Positions 22,205 through 27,727 of a stretch of DNA of 27,727 bases are shown here, one piece after another. Below the pieces are notes generated by a model, which worked only from the letters and a program-made list of their open reading frames with translations, was not told the DNA's origin and did not search any database. A program made the position numbers and the translations under genes. The stretch's first letter is position 1; each line of letters opens with the position of its first letter. Location of the stretch: positions 1-27,727 of the forward strand of contig DYBL01000070.1 of the NCBI GenBank assembly GCA_019418625.1, in the 5' to 3' direction. The stretch is from Clostridiales bacterium. Its GTDB lineage: Bacteria > Bacillota > Clostridia > Oscillospirales > Oscillospiraceae.

Positions 22205-24505
22205 ATGTTTTTTCACCTCGATTACCTTTGCTTGAATGGAATGATCTAAGCAAGTCGAAATTCCTTGAAGTTCTGATCCCATAATGATCACTCTGTATTT
22301 AGCTCTGGAAGCTGAAAGATATAGCATATTATAAGCTGAATACATTAAAAAGTGGCGTGAAATATCACTGGTTCCAGATGTTTGTGGGACGCGACCTTCA
22401 TCTGCTCCGAGCAAAACTACAGCTTGAAATTCCAAACCGTTGATTGCATAAGGGGAGGTCAAAGTATAGGAATCCACTGATATTTGTGAACACCGGTCTA
22501 AAAGATTACACTTTCTTTTTATTGATTTTTCTAATAATGCAACCCCATCTTCTGCAATCCATTTATTGTCGAAAGAAACAATGGCAATGTCTTTTGGCTT
22601 ACATTGTAGATCACGCATTAATTCACCGAGGCGATTCGAAAGATCTGATATCATAGCGTCATCATTGGGATACATATGGAGTTCGGGGACTTGCATTTTC
22701 ATTTCTTCGGCATGGGTAAAATGGTATTGCACATTCCCATAAGGGTTAGAAAATGCAGCCCCAAACATCAATGTTCCGGATGCGGCAATGGATGCACAGA
22801 AGTCTACAATTGCGGGGCTATTTCTGAAAAGAGTGTGTAGTTGTTGCTGCTTAACATTGCCGAACTCTCCACGGGAAATATAATCTTTGGATGTGTCACC
22901 TCGATCACCAATAGCTTGGCTATAGTCTAAAGCAAAGCACAAAGGAATCTCTTTTGATGAGGTGTCTTTACTCAAAAAATGAAATACGCTTTGTTCATTA
23001 AGATTGAATAAGTGCATTTCATCGACAAAGATATAATCATACCCGTCGTTCTGACGTTTCCTTCGCCAGAATGGTGCATTAAGGTGCGAGATTGCTTCGA
23101 TTGTCACATCATCAACATCGAATGTGTTCTGCGACTGCAACATGTTTTGGTAGTCATTGAACAGGGAGAAAATTAGTTCTTTTTCCGGTTTGGTTTTGCA
23201 CGGAATTCCATTAGGAATTGCATCGAGTTCAAGATAGTTTTCAATTGAACAATCGGTTCGCCCTTTAATTTGAATGCTAAACTCATGTTGGAGCATATTT
23301 ATTAGTGTGGTTTGGTCAGTCTTTTCTGCATCAAATAAAGTATATACTTCGGTACTTATAAGCGAACGATAAGTTTTGATACGATTTGCTTTAAGTGCAT
23401 TTTTGACTACGTCATCAATTAACATTAACTGATAGGTCTTTGAATCGGCTGCATTATCTTCAATGACTGAAGATCTATCAATATGTGCAAATTCTCGGCA
23501 AAATGCAAATAGAGTTGTGAAGCAAATTGTTTGTTCAGAAGAAGGTGACAAATAATATTCACTGTTAGGATATAGTGAAAAACATTCTTGGTTTCTCTGA
23601 GAAGTAGATTCGCTATGAGCGAAAAAAATTACGCGGAAAGGTAGACCTTGCTCATGATGCGCTTTCAAAAGCCTATATGCACGCATAATTAAGGATACTG
23701 TTTTACCTGTTCCAGCGGCTCCATCTACTCGCAGGGGGGAAGATAAAGATTCGTATTCAACTACTTTCCGCTGAGACTCAGTCAGTGCATTGAATTGCTG
23801 CTCGTAAGTCCAAAAAGTAAAATCACTCCTTTCAACTGTGGTGCTGGCTTCTACATGCTCCAAAGGAGTTGATAGATCGCTTTTTTCGTTTGCAGATAAT
23901 GCTTTTTCAATCTGCAGTTGCAAACCATACTTGAGGTCAGCATACATCTCTCCAGCGTGTCGAAGGACATCTGTTTGCACAATATCAGCGATCTGCCCTG
24001 GTTCTTCTGCATTATATTTATAGGCAAGTAAGGGGAAAGATATTCCTCGACTTTCTAAGCGAGGGACTTGATTTGAGCGTTCGATTACTAATCGGTGATG
24101 GTCAGCAATGGAAAAAGGGAACAGTATAGATTTTGAACCATTAATTCTTTCAGAAGCGGAAAAAGGATAGTTGTTCCAAATTTTGAGAACTAATCTGAAA
24201 GCACGCTGTACCACAGTTAAAAGTCTGGAAGGATTAGTTTCCTCCAAGAGAAGATGGCATGCGGTTAAATCAATGCAAAATATATGCTTATCTATGTCTG
24301 CTTTAGCAGGCTGTTGCTTTTTTCGGCCTACAAAGAGTATGCCATCCTTAACATACTCAATCTTTGTGTTGTGAAAGATTTCGGAGGAAAGCTGGCCGCC
24401 TAAATGTTTTGTGAAGATCATTCCTTCTGGATATTCAACACTTTGCAAACGGCTGTCGCTTACATATGTAGAAATAGCATTTTCATCAAATAATAAGAAT
24501 TTCAA
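22187..24505 (-). CDS. UvrD-like SF1 helicase / ATPase of a two-gene module
   Basis: The protein has 772 aa with a TTG start at 24505 inside the end of the upstream gene (TTGA overlap) and a CAGGAGGGA box before it. The first 230 residues are an unrecognised N-terminal domain. Then LTESQRKVVEY (Q-motif region), Walker A GAAGTGKT (262-269), Walker B YIFVDEMHLF (491-500), LHTLFRNSPAIVDF (556-569, motif IV-like), INGLEFQAVVLLGAD (motif V) and LYLSASRAKYRVII (motif VI). This is a UvrD/Rep-type helicase core. Overall it resembles helicases paired with small unknown proteins in defence islands. Its base composition is clearly more AT-rich than the flanks. Confidence 0.85.
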   Translation of the reverse strand: MKFLLFDENAISTYVSDSRLQSVEYPEGMIFTKHLGGQLSSEIFHNTKIEYVKDGILFVGRKKQQPAKADIDKHIFCIDLTACHLLLEETNPSRLLTVVQRAFRLVLKIWNNYPFSASERINGSKSILFPFSIADHHRLVIERSNQVPRLESRGISFPLLAYKYNAEEPGQIADIVQTDVLRHAGEMYADLKYGLQLQIEKALSANEKSDLSTPLEHVEASTTVERSDFTFWTYEQQFNALTESQRKVVEYESLSSPLRVDGAAGTGKTVSLIMRAYRLLKAHHEQGLPFRVIFFAHSESTSQRNQECFSLYPNSEYYLSPSSEQTICFTTLFAFCREFAHIDRSSVIEDNAADSKTYQLMLIDDVVKNALKANRIKTYRSLISTEVYTLFDAEKTDQTTLINMLQHEFSIQIKGRTDCSIENYLELDAIPNGIPCKTKPEKELIFSLFNDYQNMLQSQNTFDVDDVTIEAISHLNAPFWRRKRQNDGYDYIFVDEMHLFNLNEQSVFHFLSKDTSSKEIPLCFALDYSQAIGDRGDTSKDYISRGEFGNVKQQQLHTLFRNSPAIVDFCASIAASGTLMFGAAFSNPYGNVQYHFTHAEEMKMQVPELHMYPNDDAMISDLSNRLGELMRDLQCKPKDIAIVSFDNKWIAEDGVALLEKSIKRKCNLLDRCSQISVDSYTLTSPYAINGLEFQAVVLLGADEGRVPQTSGTSDISRHFLMYSAYNMLYLSASRAKYRVIIMGSELQGISTCLDHSIQAKVIEVKKHSKIPC

Positions 24506-25422
24506 GATAATCCCTCCTGATAGCAGCCTTCTATCAAAGATTTAAAGTCAGATTCGCTTGGATTCTCCAACCCAATTCGAACGAATACATTAGAAAAACG
24601 CTGCATCAAATGCTCACACCAGGGAGACTGTATTGTCCCTTCCACTCCCACAAAATCAGATTCAGTTTCCAACCAAAAAGATCTTTTTAGGCGAAAATAC
24701 TCTGCTAATCGATTAAGGGTTTTATCGGAGTGTTCCATTTGAATGAGTTCTTCTCTATCTGGAAATGGGGGCAAATCAGAATAGAGAATTCCTGACGAAA
24801 ATGGATTGGCTATCTTTTTTGCGTCTAAAAGAGAAAGGCTTCTAATTTCCAGTAAATCAACAATCAACCCCTTACTTTTCACACCGTTATCCAAATATGC
24901 TGTTTGAGGCAAAAAATAATAATGGTGCAATTTGCCTGAATCAATATCTTTGATATAGGCAATAGCGGATTTTGTGTTAGATTTAATAGCTTTTTTCCTG
25001 TGAACATCATCAGATTCTATTTGCGCAACTTGAGTGTACTGCTGAATACAAGCATATAATTCATCTACCTTTTTTATGGCTTTTCTATCTCCCGATAATT
25101 GTTGCTTTTTGTCTTGCAGAATTATTTCAAGCTGTTCGGTAGATGTTGATAAAAGCGTTTGTCCATCAAGTTCAAGGGCTGTCGCCTTATCACAAACAGT
25201 TTTCATTTTATCAGCAATTGTTTTGCTATACACTAATTGGTAACCGTGCTTTGAAGAAAACCATGAAGATGCATCTACAGCAACTAAGTAATGGTATTTG
25301 GGTACCTTATTTTGCGCGATGTCACATCTGGCAGTTATGATAATCCCATAACAAGGAAAGGCGGGGTATTTGTCAGACTTTATACCATAAATAACAGTTC
25401 CTTGATCAAGACTGTTTTTCAT
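24502..25422 (-). CDS. Unrecognised protein preceding the UvrD-like helicase
   Basis: The protein is 306 aa from ATG 25422 with AAGGAGGATC upstream. Near the N-terminus is FPCYGIIITARCDIAQNKV (about 22-40) followed by YHYLVAVD; this Cys-Asp motif in a beta-strand setting recurs in uncharacterised proteins of defence-type loci, but I cannot name the family. The middle (about 90-150) is Lys/Gln-rich and helical, and the end is Glu/Ser-rich. It has no signal peptide or membrane segment. It overlaps the helicase gene by 4 bp, so the two act together. It is not GajA of Gabija (no ATPase or Toprim motif is visible). Confidence 0.75.
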   Translation of the reverse strand: MKNSLDQGTVIYGIKSDKYPAFPCYGIIITARCDIAQNKVPKYHYLVAVDASSWFSSKHGYQLVYSKTIADKMKTVCDKATALELDGQTLLSTSTEQLEIILQDKKQQLSGDRKAIKKVDELYACIQQYTQVAQIESDDVHRKKAIKSNTKSAIAYIKDIDSGKLHHYYFLPQTAYLDNGVKSKGLIVDLLEIRSLSLLDAKKIANPFSSGILYSDLPPFPDREELIQMEHSDKTLNRLAEYFRLKRSFWLETESDFVGVEGTIQSPWCEHLMQRFSNVFVRIGLENPSESDFKSLIEGCYQEGLS

Positions 25423-25459
25423 TTGTGGATCCTCCTTATTAAAAACATAAAGAGTATAT

Positions 25460-25495
25460 AAAAGGCTCGCAGATAAAAATATCTACGAGCCTTTT
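25460..25495 (-). terminator. Terminator between tRNA-Leu and the two-gene module
   Basis: A 14-15-bp stem (25460-25474 with 25481-25495, one mismatch), loop of about 6, with TTTT on the minus-strand exit. It ends the tRNA-Leu transcript 47 bases after the CCA. The downstream genes have no clear own promoter (only TATACT near 25452), so read-through is possible. Confidence 0.7.
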
Positions 25496-25541
25496 AAGCC
25501 CGGAAATTGAGGGGCTATTCTCAACATTAGGCTAATTAAGT

Positions 25542-25626
<85 letters not shown>

Positions 25627-25703
25627 ATATTCAGTTTCCCTCTATTTTTACTCGGGGAGGGGATGCCCGAGGCGGAGCGTTGCGCTTGATCCGCATCTAT
25701 AAA

Positions 25704-25723
25704 AACAGGCCATGCCTGCTTTT
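25704..25723 (-). terminator. Small terminator-like stem between the E1 end and tRNA-Leu
   Basis: CAGGC-loop-GCCTG with flanking pairs, followed on the minus strand by TTTTT. It would stop transcripts that enter E1 through the broken tRNA. The rest of 25627-25760 has no clear feature and no good promoter for the tRNA. Confidence 0.45.
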
Positions 25724-25760
25724 ACCTGATTGGTGGGGAATACTTCACTGAGGTGACAGC

Positions 25761-25799
25761 ACCTAAATCTCGCATGTCTACCAATTCCATCACAGGCGC
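25761..25799 (-). pseudogene. 5' half of the split tRNA-Leu(UAG), copy B
   Basis: Read on the minus strand it begins GCGCCTG (acceptor), TGATGG, D-loop AATTGGTAGA, CAT, then GCGAGA and the loop TTTAGGT, where it jumps into E1 (GCTGTCACC). It completes the 3' half at 20247-20299. It differs from copy C (26338-26376) at 2 of 39 positions. No promoter is visible just upstream, so transcription must come through the 157-aa gene. Confidence 0.85.
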
Positions 25800-25804
25800 G
25801 TATG

Positions 25805-25838
25805 AGCGGCGCGGAACTCGTGCCGCTGTTTTTTGTTT
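25805..25838 (+). repeat. Hairpin between the 157-aa gene and tRNA half B
   Basis: A 9-bp stem (25805-25813 with 25819-25827, one G-T pair), loop GAACT, followed on the plus strand by a T-run at 25829-25834. On the minus strand, the coding direction here, it lies just before the tRNA 5' end and could aid processing of a mRNA-tRNA transcript. Confidence 0.5.
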
Positions 25839-26311
25839 TAGTGGGCGTAAAATTCGTCGGGTGTTTTTGCCATGGGGAGGGCCCTTTTTACCTGCTTTGA
25901 AAAGTCTGGCTTGCAGATCAGGACCCAAGCGTACCCATCATAGCAAATCAGCTCCAGCTGGGTCAACGGTGTCTGGAAGCAATATTCCGGTGAGCCGAAA
26001 TTTTCAATCTCCCAGCAGGGCTCATAATTCCAAACCGCACAGGGCTGCGTACCTTTCGGCACCGCGGAGAGCACGCCACCCAGCAAGAAACGGATGTAGC
26101 CCGCTGACAGATGCGCGGTCAGCTCTGTGCCGTCCATCAGCAATCCTGTCCACTGCCAGCGTCTGCGAACTTCCTCCGGACAGTTTTCCGCGTACCAAAG
26201 ATCATGGTCCGTAATGACCCAGTCATACTGGTACTGCAAATCTCCCAGTGCCGAAAAAATGTCCAGCAGATCATGTTTCAGTTCTTGCCGGGCAATCATC
26301 CAGAAGTCCAT
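25838..26311 (-). CDS. Unknown 157-aa protein, cargo of E2
   Basis: ATG 26311 follows GAAGGA, which lies in the element end itself, so the ribosome binding site is part of the recombination arm. The protein is rich in Trp, Tyr, Asp and Glu: WVITDHDLWYAENCPEEVRRRW, LLMDGTELTAHL, LLGGVLSAVPKGT and QTPLTQLELICYDGYAWVLICK. No signal peptide, membrane segment or known family is recognised. The sequence is clean and ordered. The upstream tRNA promoter (26406-26434) would express it as a fusion transcript with a tRNA half. An immunity- or antitoxin-like role is conceivable but not supported. Confidence 0.7.
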   Translation of the reverse strand: MDFWMIARQELKHDLLDIFSALGDLQYQYDWVITDHDLWYAENCPEEVRRRWQWTGLLMDGTELTAHLSAGYIRFLLGGVLSAVPKGTQPCAVWNYEPCWEIENFGSPEYCFQTPLTQLELICYDGYAWVLICKPDFSKQVKRALPMAKTPDEFYAH

Positions 26312-26337
26312 ATAAAATCCTTCACAAAGGTGACAGC

Positions 26338-26376
26338 ACCTAAATCCCGCATGTCTGCCAATTCCATCACAGGCGC
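26338..26376 (-). pseudogene. 5' half of tRNA-Leu(UAG), copy C, with the native promoter
   Basis: The same 39 bases as copy B apart from T/C in the D-loop and A/G in the anticodon stem (GCGGGA). At TTTAGGT it continues into E2. It is probably the 5' half of the original chromosomal gene, because a good promoter lies just upstream. Confidence 0.85.
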
Positions 26377-26405
26377 GTATGCACTGCCGCAAAACCACAG
26401 GCAGC

Positions 26406-26434
26406 AGTATACCACATTCCCCCCGGCAGGACAA
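26406..26434 (-). promoter_or_regulatory. Promoter of the original tRNA-Leu gene
   Basis: On the minus strand TTGTCC (26429-26434), a 17-bp spacer and TATACT (26406-26411), about 30 bases before the tRNA 5' end. It now drives the tRNA half and the 157-aa gene. Confidence 0.7.
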
Positions 26435-26479
26435 TAGAAACTTGCACCCCCCTCCCAGTCCCACCTTTTGAAAAAAAAC

Positions 26480-26510
26480 TTGACCTTCCCCCCGGTGGAT
26501 GGTGTATGCT
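26480..26510 (+). promoter_or_regulatory. Probable promoter of the serine hydrolase gene
   Basis: TTGACC (26480-26485) with TGTATG at 17 bp or TATGCT at 19 bp. The -35 is strong and the -10 imperfect. The ATG follows at 26559. Confidence 0.5.
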
Positions 26511-26558
26511 CTCCTTACAAGACACATCCCACACGCGAAACGAAAGGAAGGTCCTGCA

Positions 26559-27727
26559 ATGATCGTACTGAAAAAACGCTGCCTGGCTTTGCTGATGGCA
26601 CTGGTACTGGTCCTGAGTCTCTCAGTCCCGGCGCTGGCCACCCAGACCGACAGCGCTGTCTCCTCTTTGGAGGATACCGCCGTCTCCGCCGCGCTGGCCG
26701 CGCTGGAATACGGCAGCGCCACCAGCGTGCAATATGCCCTCTGGAAAGACGGGGAGATCCTCCTCTCCGGCAGCAGCGGCGTTTACTCCAAGTCGGAGGA
26801 CCGGGCCCTTACGGATGACATCCTCTATGGCATCGGCTCCGTCAGCAAGATCTACACCACCGTGGCCGTCCTGCAGCTGGCCCAGCAGGGCGACGTGTCT
26901 TTGGACGTCCCCGTCACCCGCTATCTGCCCCAGTTCCGCATGGCGGATCCCCGCTACCGGGACATCACCGTGCGGATGCTGCTCAACCACTCCTCCGGCC
27001 TCATGGGCAGCGGTCTCGCCGGCGCCATTTTGTTTGACGACGCAGATGACTCCGCCGTGGACGATCTGCTGGAAACCCTCTCCACCCAGCGTCTGGTGGC
27101 CGATCCCGGCGCATACAGCGTCTACTGCAATGACGGCTTCACCCTGGCCCAGCTGATCGTGGAAGCTGTCAGCGGTCAGGATTTCATGGAGTATGTGCGC
27201 GAGAACATCCTGGAGCCCGCCGGCCTAGAGAGCACCTTTGCCCCCGGCGACGACTTTGACACCGATCTTCTCGCCAAGACCTACTCCGGAAGCGACCCCC
27301 GCCCCCTTCCCCAGGACTGCCTCAACGCCGTGGGCGCCGGCGGCCTGTACGCCTCCGCCTCGGACCTGGCAGCATTCGGCGGTGCGCTGACGGACAGCAC
27401 GCTGCTCTCCGCCTCCTCCCGCGAGGCCATGGCGGTGCCGGAGTACGACCGGGGCATCTGGCCGGACGACACGCTGGATCTCCTCAGCTACGGTCTTGGC
27501 TGGGACTGTGTATCCTTCTTCCCCTTCTCCCAAAACGGCATCCAGGCTCTGGTGAAGGGCGGCGACACCCTGCGCTACCACGCGGGGCTCATCGTGCTGC
27601 CCCAGCACCGCATGGCCGCCGCCGTGCTCTCCTCCGGCGGTTCCTCTGCCTACAATGAGCTGGCCGCCGCCCGCCTGCTGACCGAGGCTCTCCGGCAGGA
27701 CGGCGTCACCGTGGACGAGACCATCCC
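26559..27727 (+). CDS. Secreted serine hydrolase, beta-lactamase/penicillin-binding protein fold (partial)
   Basis: 389 codons are visible before the window ends. There is a signal peptide (1-27, ending VPALA-T). The catalytic motifs of class C beta-lactamase-like serine hydrolases are present: Ser94-Val-Ser-Lys97 in YGIGSVSKIYT and Tyr189-Cys-Asn191 in YSVYCNDGFTLAQ, with NHSSGL around 143-148. The His/Lys-Thr-Gly region may be KGGDTLRYHAGL near 350. The family includes D-aminopeptidases, esterases and wall carboxypeptidases, so resistance should not be inferred. The ATG at 26559 has GAAAGGAAGG upstream. Confidence 0.85.
   Translation, partial: MIVLKKRCLALLMALVLVLSLSVPALATQTDSAVSSLEDTAVSAALAALEYGSATSVQYALWKDGEILLSGSSGVYSKSEDRALTDDILYGIGSVSKIYTTVAVLQLAQQGDVSLDVPVTRYLPQFRMADPRYRDITVRMLLNHSSGLMGSGLAGAILFDDADDSAVDDLLETLSTQRLVADPGAYSVYCNDGFTLAQLIVEAVSGQDFMEYVRENILEPAGLESTFAPGDDFDTDLLAKTYSGSDPRPLPQDCLNAVGAGGLYASASDLAAFGGALTDSTLLSASSREAMAVPEYDRGIWPDDTLDLLSYGLGWDCVSFFPFSQNGIQALVKGGDTLRYHAGLIVLPQHRMAAAVLSSGGSSAYNELAAARLLTEALRQDGVTVDETI

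Larger units (their letters stand above)
25761..26344. mobile_element. Element E2: 577-bp unit between two tRNA-Leu 5' halves
   Basis: Bounded by two copies of the anticodon-loop core (ACCTAAA, 25761-25767 and 26338-26344). It begins, on the minus strand, with GCTGTCACCTTTGTGAAGGA, nearly the same as the E1 end, carries one 157-aa gene, and finishes with a complete replacement 5' tRNA half (copy B). This is the outcome expected if its recombination site carried the 5' half, so that its insertion regenerated a full tRNA which E1 later split. No recombinase is encoded. Confidence 0.55.

Noticed and set aside
22187..25422. Gabija or Hachiman system
   Set aside because: The partner lacks the ATPase/Toprim motifs of GajA, and the helicase is SF1 UvrD-like rather than the SF2 HamB type; no known system could be named.
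25722..25928. A short minus-strand frame reading through tRNA half B
   Set aside because: It translates tRNA-derived sequence and the end of the 157-aa gene in another frame; not a gene.
26559..27727. A beta-lactam resistance gene
   Set aside because: The SxxK and YxN motifs define a broad family of wall carboxypeptidases, esterases and peptidases; nothing in sequence or context points to resistance.

Overview
The window reads as chromosome of a high-G+C, endospore-forming Clostridia (Oscillospiraceae / Flavonifractor-Lawsonibacter-like; a guess from codon and G+C character plus gene content, not from any search). SpoIID, a YaaL-BofA pair, a CssRS/HtrA-like stress operon, FtsH and an L13-S9 operon all fit a Firmicute.

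Region 1-15.7 kb is mostly ordinary core chromosome: the tail of an unknown gene, DUF1294, DUF1540 and a split two-gene TauE/SafE transporter; then on the minus strand a response regulator - sensor kinase - HtrA protease operon and a SpoIID - secreted degenerate deacetylase-like pair; a multi-pass membrane protein; tadA; yaaL-bofA; rplM-rpsI with a promoter and structured leader; a zinc-ribbon protein - CDF transporter operon with Mn-type metal motifs; a small membrane zinc-ribbon protein; and a coiled-coil protein translationally coupled to ftsH.

Region 15.7-20.0 kb is accessory metabolism: a TetR-type regulator and a three-gene minus-strand cassette (DUF1537 four-carbon acid-sugar kinase, KdgT-type permease, RpiB/LacAB-type isomerase), abutting a 5'-truncated, tandemly duplicated SLH-domain fragment at a probable rearrangement breakpoint.

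Region 20.2-26.4 kb is the most interesting. A tRNA-Leu(UAG) gene (minus strand) is cut exactly at its seven-base anticodon loop (TTTAGGT). Its 3' half lies at 20247-20299 and a matching 5' half at 25761-25799; re-joined they give a normal cloverleaf except for one T-stem mismatch. The 5.46 kb between them is AT-rich, bounded by inverted repeats, and carries a complete second tRNA-Leu(UAG), a two-gene unknown-protein + UvrD-like helicase module (a candidate defence system), a large-serine-recombinase remnant and a decayed DUF1998-type helicase. A third copy of the 5' half (26338-26376), still with its promoter, lies one 577-bp unit further out; that unit carries the same end sequence and one 157-aa ORF. 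I interpret this as serial insertion of related elements into one tRNA anticodon loop, each bringing replacement tRNA sequence and cargo.

The window closes with a secreted serine hydrolase of the beta-lactamase/penicillin-binding fold that runs off the end.
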